Assembly (NCBI RefSeq): GCF_014200575.1
Contig: NZ_JACHBZ010000003.1
Coordinates: 62,001 to 126,000 of the forward strand
Length of the DNA stretch: 64,000 nucleotides
From: Mucilaginibacter saanensis
GTDB lineage: Bacteria; Bacteroidota; Bacteroidia; Sphingobacteriales; Sphingobacteriaceae
Direction of reading: 5' to 3'
Below, piece by piece: positions 9,538 through 18,585 of this stretch; within the stretch, counting starts at the first letter, position 1; each line of letters begins with the position of its first letter. The notes under the pieces are model-generated. The model was not told the origin of the DNA, searched no databases, and saw only the letters and a list, made by a program, of their open reading frames with translations. Both the position numbers and the translations under genes were made by a program.

Positions 9538-10401
9538 ATGAAACCTCAGTTACTTAAAATACCATACGGACCTGACCACTCGTTTGCTGTTAGAAAAGAA
9601 ATGGCACCCAATATTAATAACAGGTGGCATTATCATCCGGAACTTGAATTAATTCACTTTCATAATGGTTTTGGCACCCAGTTCATCGGCGATCATATTT
9701 CACAGTTTGAACCCGGTGATATTGTATTAGTGGGTAGCAATCTGCCGCATTTCTGGAAATACGATGAGGTATATTTCAGTAACCAGATTAGTCCTGACTC
9801 TTATTCTACGGTAATTCATTTTTTTGAAAACTTTGTTGGCGAGCGTTTCCTGTACCTGCCAGAAACCAGGCATGTTAAAACATTATTGGAAAGGGCAAAA
9901 AGAGGTATTTTATTAAAAGGGGCCGATTCAAAAAAAATAGGAGGTTTAATTGAAACTATTTACCAATCAACAGGTATTAATAAAATCATCGCCCTGATAA
10001 TATGTTTATCAGAATTTGCCTCCTGCGAAGAGGTAACTACGCTGTCTTCCTTAGGCTTTAAATATGATTTTCCTGAATCAGAAAACAAAAGGATCAATGC
10101 TATATACAATTACTCATTAAATAATTTCCACAAAAAAATTAAGCTTAGCGATGTAGCTGAAATAGCAGGAATGACTCCCAATTCATTTTGCAGATATTTT
10201 AAGCATTATACCGGCAAAACCTACTCTGATTTCTTGAACGAAATAAAAGTTGGCTATGCCTGTAAACTATTAATTGCCAATAAAACCAGCATTAAACAAA
10301 TTTGCTATGAGAGCGGATTTAACAACTTTTCCTGCTTTCATCAGTGTTTCAAAAAAATTACCGGTAAAACTCCGCTCACTTATCAAATGGAGTATAAATA
10401 G
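9538..10401 (+). CDS. AraC-family transcriptional regulator with cupin sensor
   Basis: A 287-aa regulator, typical of the class. Residues about 20-100 form a cupin-like arm (WHYHPELELIHF, then FEPGDIVLVGSNLPHFW), which usually binds the sugar effector. Residues about 185-285 hold two helix-turn-helix motifs: LSDVAEIAGMTPNSFCRYFK and SIKQICYESGFNNFSCFHQC, ending in the conserved TGKTPLTYQ. It diverges from fucP, so it probably controls fucose uptake and the fucosidase operon. Confidence 0.93.
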   Translation: MKPQLLKIPYGPDHSFAVRKEMAPNINNRWHYHPELELIHFHNGFGTQFIGDHISQFEPGDIVLVGSNLPHFWKYDEVYFSNQISPDSYSTVIHFFENFVGERFLYLPETRHVKTLLERAKRGILLKGADSKKIGGLIETIYQSTGINKIIALIICLSEFASCEEVTTLSSLGFKYDFPESENKRINAIYNYSLNNFHKKIKLSDVAEIAGMTPNSFCRYFKHYTGKTYSDFLNEIKVGYACKLLIANKTSIKQICYESGFNNFSCFHQCFKKITGKTPLTYQMEYK

Positions 10402-10506
10402 AATATTCAGCAACATTCAGACACTACCAGTTTTACCTGAAATTCACCGACTAAAATACAGCCTTCACCAAAATCAACTAGTTGATTATTATGCCTGCCT
10501 CTATTT

Positions 10507-10995
10507 TTGGTTATGATCAATGTAATTTTACTTAGCTTATTTATCCTGTCCATCTCCCTGAGCTTAGGAGGTGGCATTTACGAAACCCTGGTTATTTACC
10601 CCAACTGGAAACATGCAAGAGGCCCGGCCGAACTATTGCAGAAGTTGCAATCATCTGGTCAGTTAAATGCAAATAAACGTTTCTGGCCAATGGTATCACC
10701 TGCCCAAACGTTACTGGTCATTGTTAATATTGTGCTGGCCGCGCGCTTTACCGGGCAGGCACATTGCGTTTGGTTAGGAGCATCCATTATTATTGCAGGC
10801 AGCAGGCTTATTACCTTTGGATACTTTATACCTGTTATGATCAGTAAGATAATGCAACCGGAAAAAATTGAAGCCTCCCGTCTGCAACGCATTGTAAAAT
10901 GGTGGACAACTTTAAGTCCATTGCGATTAATTGCAGATATCGCCTCCTGGGGTTTTGCACTATGGGCGCTCATGTTAATGGAAACAGGCCGCTAA
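10507..10995 (+). CDS. Small integral membrane protein, unknown function
   Basis: A 162-aa protein with about four hydrophobic helices and no recognisable catalytic motif. The pattern of a first helix ending in GGGIYETLVIYPNW, followed by RFWPMVSPAQ and a final helix, resembles DUF1772-type membrane proteins. ATG at 10513 (MINVILLSLF) is an equally good start. It lies downstream of the AraC gene in the same direction and ends at a shared terminator. No link to sugar use can be read from it. Confidence 0.7.
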   Translation: MVMINVILLSLFILSISLSLGGGIYETLVIYPNWKHARGPAELLQKLQSSGQLNANKRFWPMVSPAQTLLVIVNIVLAARFTGQAHCVWLGASIIIAGSRLITFGYFIPVMISKIMQPEKIEASRLQRIVKWWTTLSPLRLIADIASWGFALWALMLMETGR

Positions 10996-10998
10996 AAT

Positions 10999-11047
10999 AA
11001 AAGCATCTGCCCGCCGGCATATTAAACCCCGATACGCAGATGCTTTT
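10999..11047. terminator. Bidirectional terminator between membrane-protein gene and sulfatase gene
   Basis: AAAAGCATCTGC (10999-11010) pairs perfectly with GCAGATGCTTTT (11036-11047). The A-run and T-run flanks serve both convergent transcripts: the plus-strand gene ending at 10995 and the long PUL1 operon ending at 11092. Confidence 0.85.
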
Positions 11048-11091
11048 AAAACGCCGAATAATGATCAGTTACCCTAACCCACTCTTTGGGT

Positions 11092-12696
11092 TTACTCCCC
11101 TTTTGATTTTCCTAATTTATCAAACTCCACTACACCTATACGCGTGGCCCAGGCATTATACATTGCCGTAAGCTCAGCAACTTTTTGTGGATACTTATCA
11201 CTAAGATCATTCAATTCTGACCGGTCGGTACTGATATTATAAAGCTCCCATTTATTTTCAGGCCGTTGCGAAACCAGCTTCCAATCGCCTTGTCTTACTG
11301 CACGGTTACCTTCGTGCTCAAAAAACAGACCGTTATGCCCCGCCCACTTTTGTCCTTTAAATACTGGCACAAGGCTAATTCCTTCTGTAGGGGTTATGGC
11401 ATTACCGTGATAAATTTCAGGATAGGATACTTTTGCCAGATCAAGACAAGTGGCCATTAAATCAATAATATGGGCGGGCTTGTTTACCAATGAGCCAGGT
11501 TGTATAACGCCCGGGTAATAAGCTATAAAAGGCGTAGCAGTCCCTCCTTCGTATTCCCAGTGTTTAAATAAACGGAATGGCGTATCGCTTACGTTGGCGC
11601 CCAATGATTCATAAGATGTAAATGAGGTTGGGTCGCTTGCAGGCTTGTTGTTTGCAGCCAATACCTCGGGTGTAAAACCAGGCCCCTTGATACTTTCGTT
11701 ACTGGCACCATTGTCTGACAAAAACATGATCACCGTGTTTTTATCCTCGCCCAGATCGTGTAGCTGTTTTCTGATGCGGCCTATGTTTTGATCCATGCGG
11801 TCAACCATGGCGGCATACACAGCCATTTTAGTATCAAAACGTTCCTTCTCCTGTGGCGACAGACTATCCCATTCAGGCACGCTCTTGTCCCTCGGTGATA
11901 GCTGTTCGTCCTTATTTAAAATACCTAATGCTTTTTGATGTGCCAGGCGTTCCTGCCTGAGTTTATCCCACCCTTTCATGTACTTGCCCTTGTATTTGGC
12001 AATATCCTCTGGCAGCGCCTGAATTGGCCAATGCGGACTGGTAAAGGCCATGTACAGGAAAAATGGTTTATCTGTTTTTTTATTTTCGTCAATAAACTTA
12101 ATGGCATAATCGGCATAAGCATTGGTGGAGTACCAGTTTGGCCCGGGGGTAAATTCCTTATTATCCAATGCTATAGTAAGCTTTTGATTAGGTCGATAAG
12201 GCATTGTGGGATTAAAGTAACTGCTGGCTCCATCTATCAAACCAAAATACCGGTCAAATCCGCGCTTAACAGGCCAATGTGCAGTATCAGTACCCACATG
12301 CCATTTGCCAGCCATGAGTGTATTATAACCACCCTGCTTGAGGGCCTCTGCAATGGTTACACAATTTTGATTCAGGTAGCCCTGGTACTCCGGCACATCT
12401 CGATGGTTCACCATATCGCCCACGCCTGCCTGGTGCTGGTAAAGACCAGTTAGTAACGATGCCCGTGTTGGGCAGCAGCGCGAGGCATTGTAAAACTGGG
12501 TCATACGTAGGCCGCCTTTTGCCAACGCATCCAGATTAGGTGTTTGTGTTTCGGAGCCAAAACAGCCTATATCGGAATAGCCCATATCGTCAGCCAGTAT
12601 AATAATGATATTAGGACGCTTTCCCGGCTTGGTTTGAGCCTGTAACGCACTGTTGATAAGAATGGAGAGAAAGATGATGCTTAGTGTTTTTTTCAT
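11092..12696 (-). CDS. Secreted S1-family sulfatase
   Basis: An alkaline-phosphatase-fold sulfatase that removes sulfate esters after Cys is converted to formylglycine. A signal peptide occupies residues 1-20. Metal-binding Asp residues are D36-D37 (IIILADDMGY). The maturation motif is C74-C-P-T-R with the LLTGLYQHQ extension. The later VIMFLSDNGASNES supplies further metal ligands, and the C-terminus matches DUF4976. At 534 aa it is full length. It is the last gene of the operon that starts at GH28, 60 nt after GH31. Which sulfated sugar it attacks is unknown; sulfate is not a usual pectin decoration on land plants. Confidence 0.93.
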   Translation of the reverse strand: MKKTLSIIFLSILINSALQAQTKPGKRPNIIIILADDMGYSDIGCFGSETQTPNLDALAKGGLRMTQFYNASRCCPTRASLLTGLYQHQAGVGDMVNHRDVPEYQGYLNQNCVTIAEALKQGGYNTLMAGKWHVGTDTAHWPVKRGFDRYFGLIDGASSYFNPTMPYRPNQKLTIALDNKEFTPGPNWYSTNAYADYAIKFIDENKKTDKPFFLYMAFTSPHWPIQALPEDIAKYKGKYMKGWDKLRQERLAHQKALGILNKDEQLSPRDKSVPEWDSLSPQEKERFDTKMAVYAAMVDRMDQNIGRIRKQLHDLGEDKNTVIMFLSDNGASNESIKGPGFTPEVLAANNKPASDPTSFTSYESLGANVSDTPFRLFKHWEYEGGTATPFIAYYPGVIQPGSLVNKPAHIIDLMATCLDLAKVSYPEIYHGNAITPTEGISLVPVFKGQKWAGHNGLFFEHEGNRAVRQGDWKLVSQRPENKWELYNISTDRSELNDLSDKYPQKVAELTAMYNAWATRIGVVEFDKLGKSKGE

Positions 12697-12755
12697 AGTA
12701 TTCGAACTAATATGCTACTTATTTACCATAAGTTAAAATCCCGGCAAGGCTGTTA

Positions 12756-15227
12756 TTATTTAAAACTTATCGTAATGTCTTCACTATTGCTGTTTGTTGT
12801 TTTAATCCAAAGCACCTGATCGGTTTTATCATAATACCAGCCGCCTGTATTATTTACTGCTTCGGCAGTGCTTATAGCTTTTATCGTCTGCTTATTTTCA
12901 GTAACCGTTGATGGTTCTTTATCGCCGCTCCAATGTATTTTTGCGAGATAGTGATGTTTGGCAGGAGTATAATTACCTTCCGGCTTTTTAATATGTAACT
13001 CCCAGCGTCCGGCGTTATCTGCAATGGTAATTTGAGTAATGGCCTTTTCGCCCTGTTGGTATTTTAAGCTGACACCATCATCCTCATATAACTTAAAGGA
13101 CGATGACTGATATGGAAATATGTCAAGGGTGATCACATCTACCGGTTTTTCATCCATATATTTCATAGCCGGCTGCATTGGGATGATGCTACCTGCTTTT
13201 ACAAATAGAGGCAACTGATCCGTAGGAGTTAATACATGAATATACTGTTTACCGTTATATTTTTTACCTGTCCAATAGTCAAACCAAACACCTGCGGGTA
13301 AATAAAGGGTACGTGTTTGCGCTCCTTTTACAGTTACCGGGCAAACCATCATTTTGTCGCCAAATAAATACTGATCGGTTATATTATAGGTATTGGGATC
13401 GTCCTGATACTCCAGCACCAGCGCGCGCATCAGCGGCATGCCGGTTTGGTATTGTGTATACGCATTACTGTAGATATAAGGAATTAAACGATAGCGCAGA
13501 TCGTCGTACTTTTTAAAGTTGGCCAAAGCCTCGGCCCCGTAGTTCCACGGTTCTTTGTAACCCGGGTGATCCATCCCGAAAACCATAGCAACGGGACTAA
13601 ACATACCAAACTGCACCCAACGCATATATAATTCCGGATCGGCCGCGTGTTCAAAACCTCCCATGCAATGTGCCCAATACCCTACACCCGAAAGACCGAT
13701 GTTTAACCCGGCTTTAATAATAGGCGCAAAATACTGCCACTCACTGGGCCAGTCGCCGGCAAAGATGAACGGATAACGTTGTATGCCCGAATACCCCTCG
13801 CGGGTTTGATTAAAGCCACGAATATGGTTGTATTCCTGAAATTTCAAATATGGGGCTTTGGCATAAGCAATTGGGAAAACATTGTGCAGTTGTGCAACTT
13901 CCTTACCCGTTGGCCCCACCTTTTCGCTTTCATTGGCTAATGATCCAAAGGCACTGCCCTCATCTGTTTTCAGGAATTTAGCACCGATGGAAGCAACTTT
14001 CATTACGCCGTTGTTCCACCACCAATCGGCAGCCTGCTGATCAAAAAAATTAACAAACTCACCCGGTTTGCCATTTTCCGGATAGGTAAAACCTTTGGCC
14101 TGTGCCTGATCAAGCAGGTTCAGGTTTTTAGCATTATCAAACCGGGGGCGAATGTGCAACCCTACCATTTTAAAGTTCATAGCATATAAACTATCAAACA
14201 TGCCTTTAGGATCCTTAAATGTTTCGCGCCATTCAAAAGTTGTGGCTCCCTTGCCTCCTTTTTTACCAAACAAGCGCCAGGTAGAATCGAGGAAGAGAAT
14301 ATCAACCGGGATACCCATTTCGCGCATTTTACGCGCCAGCTCTATTACATATTTATCTGATGTAAGTTCCTCATGGCCCCAGGTACCGCCACTGTAGGTA
14401 CCCATGTGCAGGCCAAAAGCAAAGCGCGGCAACAATGGCGATTTGCCTGTAACGGATAAATAACTATTTAATATAGAGGGAAATGACGGCCCGTAAATAA
14501 AGTAATAGTCCAACTCTCCATCATTGGCTTTAAAGCTGTACTCACTATCGCTTTTACTACCCATATCCCATTCTGTGGCCGATGAATTATGCAGATAAAT
14601 ACCATACCCCCTGGTGCTCATAAAAAATGGTACCGGACAATAGTTAGCCTCATTAACATTATAGGCACCCAGCAAATTATTTTTACTCTTGCCCCTGCCT
14701 ACGTTTAACTTTACCAGTTTATTACGCTGATCGATAAAATCCATGCGCTCCCCAAAGCCAAAAAAATGCTCATTAGGCATCAGATCCTTGGTACATATCA
14801 CAGTATCGCCTATGTGATGCATACCCCCATTTTGCTTACTATCGGGTACATATTCGGATGATAACATTACGCCTTTGCTGTCAGAAATGTTAATGATAAA
14901 TGGCGATTTTAAAACTGTAATAATCAATGCCGATGTTTGAATAATATAGCCGGCTTTAGTATCAGTTACTTTATAGTTTACGGTAGGCCAGGTGTAGTTT
15001 TCCTGCATCAAATGCTCGTCGGGCTCAAATTTTCTGTTCCAGCTTGCCCTTACCCTAAACATGTAAGGCGAACAAAACTCAATTTGCACATCGCCATTGG
15101 TATTATTAAAATACAGCGTATTCCCCTGCTTTTTATACCCGGACTTGTTACCGCCTATACCTGTTTGAGCATACGCATTTATAGTGGTCAATAAAACAAA
15201 ACCCAAAAACAGAAATATTTTCCTCAT
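12756..15227 (-). CDS. GH31 alpha-glycosidase (alpha-xylosidase-like)
   Basis: A retaining alpha-glycosidase with a signal peptide (residues 1-20). After an N-terminal beta-sandwich, the barrel carries the nucleophile D422 in FLKTDEG and the acid/base D492 in FAGDWPSEW. The KTD context resembles alpha-xylosidases (YicI type) more than WxDMNE alpha-glucosidases. A DUF5110 beta-sandwich closes the 823-aa protein. Its ATG overlaps the GH105 stop codon by one base (TAATG), so the two are translationally coupled. Xylose removal would suit a xylose-bearing pectin or hemicellulose side chain, but substrate is inferred. Confidence 0.88.
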   Translation of the reverse strand: MRKIFLFLGFVLLTTINAYAQTGIGGNKSGYKKQGNTLYFNNTNGDVQIEFCSPYMFRVRASWNRKFEPDEHLMQENYTWPTVNYKVTDTKAGYIIQTSALIITVLKSPFIINISDSKGVMLSSEYVPDSKQNGGMHHIGDTVICTKDLMPNEHFFGFGERMDFIDQRNKLVKLNVGRGKSKNNLLGAYNVNEANYCPVPFFMSTRGYGIYLHNSSATEWDMGSKSDSEYSFKANDGELDYYFIYGPSFPSILNSYLSVTGKSPLLPRFAFGLHMGTYSGGTWGHEELTSDKYVIELARKMREMGIPVDILFLDSTWRLFGKKGGKGATTFEWRETFKDPKGMFDSLYAMNFKMVGLHIRPRFDNAKNLNLLDQAQAKGFTYPENGKPGEFVNFFDQQAADWWWNNGVMKVASIGAKFLKTDEGSAFGSLANESEKVGPTGKEVAQLHNVFPIAYAKAPYLKFQEYNHIRGFNQTREGYSGIQRYPFIFAGDWPSEWQYFAPIIKAGLNIGLSGVGYWAHCMGGFEHAADPELYMRWVQFGMFSPVAMVFGMDHPGYKEPWNYGAEALANFKKYDDLRYRLIPYIYSNAYTQYQTGMPLMRALVLEYQDDPNTYNITDQYLFGDKMMVCPVTVKGAQTRTLYLPAGVWFDYWTGKKYNGKQYIHVLTPTDQLPLFVKAGSIIPMQPAMKYMDEKPVDVITLDIFPYQSSSFKLYEDDGVSLKYQQGEKAITQITIADNAGRWELHIKKPEGNYTPAKHHYLAKIHWSGDKEPSTVTENKQTIKAISTAEAVNNTGGWYYDKTDQVLWIKTTNSNSEDITISFK

Positions 15228-16375
15228 TACTTGCTCAATTTATAAACCTCGCTGCCGGCCAGCAGGAAACAGCCTAAACCATAATCTTCAAAATCGGGCA
15301 CCTTATCATAGCCCACGGGTTGCCCGTCTTTGGGTTCCTTGCCAGTTCCCTGTACAAAACCAAGCATTCCATCGCTATGCAGGCAATCTTTTGACATGGC
15401 ATTCCATGCTTTGGTAACTATTGGTAAATAGGTTTTCTTTTTAAGTATGCCATGATTAATGCCCCAGGCCATACCATAAGTGAACAGCGCGGTACCTGAT
15501 AACTCCTTGCCACCAAAATTGGTAGAATCTTTTAAACTTACGTTCCAGTAACCATCAGTGCGTTGCAATGGCACCAAAGCGGTTATCATTTCCTTATAAA
15601 CCTGGAGATATTCCTCCCGGTGCGGCGCATTTTTTGGCATTATATCTAATACACGCAACATAGCTGCCACTACCCAACCGTTTCCGCGCGACCAGTAACA
15701 ATCTGCACCGTTAGGCTCTTTATAGGGCGGCACAAAGTCCTTATCACGCCACCAAAGATGATCGGCTGTGTTGTACAAGCCCTTACCGCCGTGTACAGTT
15801 TTACTGTAATTATAAATGGCGAACATCTTTTCATAATACTTATCATCATTATAAATTGCCCCCAGCCTTGCATACACCGGCATGGCCATTTGCAATGCAT
15901 CTATCCAGTTCCAGTCGTCTTTTTTTTCGCTGTTTACCATCAGATCAATTGACTGTTTTATCTTATCTATACGCTCCGGCTTTTTATCAATCAGGTACAG
16001 GTCAATATAAGTTTGGCCGCAGCATTGGTTATCGGCATTGCGGGTGCTTACGGCATCGCGAGGGCTCCATTGGTGTTTTTCGCCCCAGTCAACGGCATAA
16101 TTATAATATTTTTTCTGCGGATCAACGCCGTATAACGCCATCAAGCCCTCGTAATAAACTGCTCTTGTCCACAAATTACTTGTTCGGGTAATTCCCTTTA
16201 CCGTAACAGGGGCGCCTGCATCGGGCCATTTTTGCATAAAGTAGCTATTAGCCAGCGTCATATCAGCCAATACCTTACTTTTTAATGTTTGTTGTGCCTG
16301 CACGCCATTTACCGTCATGATCAGTGCTGCTGCACACAGTACGGTTGTTTTAAGCTTTGCAAATAGTTTATTCAT
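15227..16375 (-). CDS. GH105 unsaturated rhamnogalacturonyl hydrolase
   Basis: A (alpha/alpha)6-barrel hydrolase that hydrates the 4,5-unsaturated galacturonate left at the end of rhamnogalacturonan oligosaccharides by a lyase. Signal peptide: residues 1-27. Expected catalytic Asp is D159 in WIDALQMAMPVY. The family stretch YWSRGNGWVVAAM lies in the second half. At 382 aa it is full length. Its substrate requires a lyase, yet none is encoded in this window. It is coupled to GH31 downstream and lies 58 nt after the GH65-like gene. Confidence 0.93.
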   Translation of the reverse strand: MNKLFAKLKTTVLCAAALIMTVNGVQAQQTLKSKVLADMTLANSYFMQKWPDAGAPVTVKGITRTSNLWTRAVYYEGLMALYGVDPQKKYYNYAVDWGEKHQWSPRDAVSTRNADNQCCGQTYIDLYLIDKKPERIDKIKQSIDLMVNSEKKDDWNWIDALQMAMPVYARLGAIYNDDKYYEKMFAIYNYSKTVHGGKGLYNTADHLWWRDKDFVPPYKEPNGADCYWSRGNGWVVAAMLRVLDIMPKNAPHREEYLQVYKEMITALVPLQRTDGYWNVSLKDSTNFGGKELSGTALFTYGMAWGINHGILKKKTYLPIVTKAWNAMSKDCLHSDGMLGFVQGTGKEPKDGQPVGYDKVPDFEDYGLGCFLLAGSEVYKLSK

Positions 16376-16433
16376 ATTTGTAGGTTTTGATGTATCTGTT
16401 CAATTTTATGTTCACGAGCTTCGTTTTTAAACC

Positions 16434-18581
16434 CTAAGGCATTTTTTTAAGCCCCTCCCAACGTACCTTCCATGTTCCATCTTTGGGGAAACCAGGGTTT
16501 GTGGTGGTTGAGCCATCCCAGCCTGCGCACATCATAGCAACGGCCGCCAACAGCCCACCGTTTCCTGGTAAATAAAGGCGCAAACGTCCATCCTGATAGT
16601 TATGGCCATTGGGTAGATAGGTATTGGTTTTTATAGGCATAAATAAAGCATCAACAGCCTTTTGGGGCATATTTAAACGGGCGGCTGTCATGGCAGTCAT
16701 CGGGAAATCCCAGCCCCAGGTATCTTTCCAGTCCCATACGTCCCACACCAGGTTAAAGGTCTTCTTCATCACAACTGTATCCAGCTTGTTGTTATACGGC
16801 AGCATGCCATACGTAGCCAGCACAGCCGGGTGATCCGTTTTTAATTTTGGATTGGTATAAGCGTCTGGCGCACTCTCCGCAGCCAGGTAAACGCCATCTT
16901 TTTGAGGCAGTTCTGATAACTTTTTTAATATGAGCGCATATTTTGCATCGGGCTGCATACCTAAACGTTTACGCCAAGCCTGAGCAACGCCGAGTGCCCA
17001 ACGCCAGTATTGAAGTTCGTAGGTGGGATTAAATGTATCTTCGGGTTTATAACGTTCTTGTGCCAGGATAATGCCTTTTCCCAGGATATAACGGTCATGT
17101 TCTTTATCATAAGTGGGAAAAGAAGCCATAAAATCGGCATCAGCCAGTACCAGGTCTTTATATTTGTTTAGGGTTTGCTTATTAGGATGGGCACGATAAT
17201 CCAATTCGGCAAAATAGATAAAATGCGGTTGTTGCCATATCAGGAACGCACCTACCGATGACGGACTTTCATTACCATCCGGATCAGTCATTTTTTGCCA
17301 GCGCACACCCTCATAACCTTGCCGTTTGGCTATAGCACGGGCATTGGCCTTTACATGATGATACCAGGACATACTGTTTTCCAGCAGCTTTTCCCGGCCC
17401 CAAAGTGCAAAGTGAATGCCATGCCACCAATGCATTTCCAAATGAGGTTTACCATACCAGCTGTTATAAGTTAACCCGGTTTCTTGCGGAGGAAAATTCC
17501 CCGAGCATTGTATTTTTGTAAGGTATTGAGATAACACCACCCGGCGTTCCAGTTCATCGGCTCGCGGATCGGTACTACCTTTAAAGTCAACGGCACCTCC
17601 ACTTTGCCAAAAAGCTTTCCATTGTTGTATGCTATTGACCTCAGTTTGATTAAAGTTTGGTAAAGTGGCTACAGTTTTATGCGGACTAAACAAACAGGTA
17701 AACGATAACAGATCTGTTTTCCCCTTTGGGGATAACACAAACTGATGTGCTCCCGTATTTTTAACAGATGCGGTCCCCTGCCAGACTAAGCGCACAAAGT
17801 ATTGATTAGTATCCAACCGGTGGATAAAGGTAGCCTGCTGATTTCCGGATGCGGTAATGGCTGTGTAATGTCGCTGTGGATTTTTCCAATTATCGCCATC
17901 ATCAGCAAACTGGTTTGTAGGAAAAGGAAACCGCAGCCTTATCTTAAGCCGGCCCTCGGTTAATAGTTTAGATTGTATCTTTACGCCCACCAGATCCTGA
18001 TCCTGATGACCACAGGTTTCCACGTTCACTGCTTCGCCATCAAAGGTAAACGAACTGTGAATAATACCCGTCCACAGGTCAAGTTCCTGCCGGATGTTTT
18101 TAATATCGCCTACTTGTGCTTCGGTTCCGTCTTTATGCAACAATATAAAACCAAGGTTACCCAATTGCAGGCGGTGCACATTTTCGCGAAACCAATTGGC
18201 CGCATCTTTATTGCGCTGGGGCTGGCTCCATTGTACAGAGTAAGTTACCTTGCGGCCATTAAGCATGTATGTTTTTAAAGTTTCGTCAAATTTATAGCCA
18301 GCAGTATCTTTAAAGCTATGCCAGCCCCACTCTGATTGCGTACCCAGCGATATCCCTTTGTCATAGTGCTTTGGAAAAGTTTGCAGCCCTGTAGCGTCAA
18401 CCGTAAAGGCAAACCTTCCGTTACCAATTGATAGGGACGACAGGCTGTCTGTACCTCGATTAATGACGTCATGCCTTTGTACTACTGCCTTACGATCTAT
18501 TTTGGTTTGTGCCTTTATAACTACCGGCAACACACTGGCAATAATTACAAGATATAAAGACAATAATTTATTCATTTTCAA
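16434..18581 (-). CDS. GH65-like (alpha/alpha)6 glycosidase, substrate unknown
   Basis: A secreted 715-aa protein with a signal peptide (residues 1-25) and an N-terminal beta-sandwich carrying SIGNGRFAFTVDATGLQTFP. The helical barrel contains NSWYGKPHLEMHWWHGIHF, GYEGVRWQKMTDPDG and FNPTYELQYW, whose Glu is a candidate general acid. I recall these blocks from GH65-related proteins similar to protein-glucosylgalactosylhydroxylysine glucosidase, but I am not sure of the CAZy family. Inside a pectin operon it probably removes an alpha-linked sugar. It could equally belong to an unclassified six-hairpin family. Confidence 0.6.
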   Translation of the reverse strand: MKMNKLLSLYLVIIASVLPVVIKAQTKIDRKAVVQRHDVINRGTDSLSSLSIGNGRFAFTVDATGLQTFPKHYDKGISLGTQSEWGWHSFKDTAGYKFDETLKTYMLNGRKVTYSVQWSQPQRNKDAANWFRENVHRLQLGNLGFILLHKDGTEAQVGDIKNIRQELDLWTGIIHSSFTFDGEAVNVETCGHQDQDLVGVKIQSKLLTEGRLKIRLRFPFPTNQFADDGDNWKNPQRHYTAITASGNQQATFIHRLDTNQYFVRLVWQGTASVKNTGAHQFVLSPKGKTDLLSFTCLFSPHKTVATLPNFNQTEVNSIQQWKAFWQSGGAVDFKGSTDPRADELERRVVLSQYLTKIQCSGNFPPQETGLTYNSWYGKPHLEMHWWHGIHFALWGREKLLENSMSWYHHVKANARAIAKRQGYEGVRWQKMTDPDGNESPSSVGAFLIWQQPHFIYFAELDYRAHPNKQTLNKYKDLVLADADFMASFPTYDKEHDRYILGKGIILAQERYKPEDTFNPTYELQYWRWALGVAQAWRKRLGMQPDAKYALILKKLSELPQKDGVYLAAESAPDAYTNPKLKTDHPAVLATYGMLPYNNKLDTVVMKKTFNLVWDVWDWKDTWGWDFPMTAMTAARLNMPQKAVDALFMPIKTNTYLPNGHNYQDGRLRLYLPGNGGLLAAVAMMCAGWDGSTTTNPGFPKDGTWKVRWEGLKKMP

Positions 18582-18585
18582 TTTA

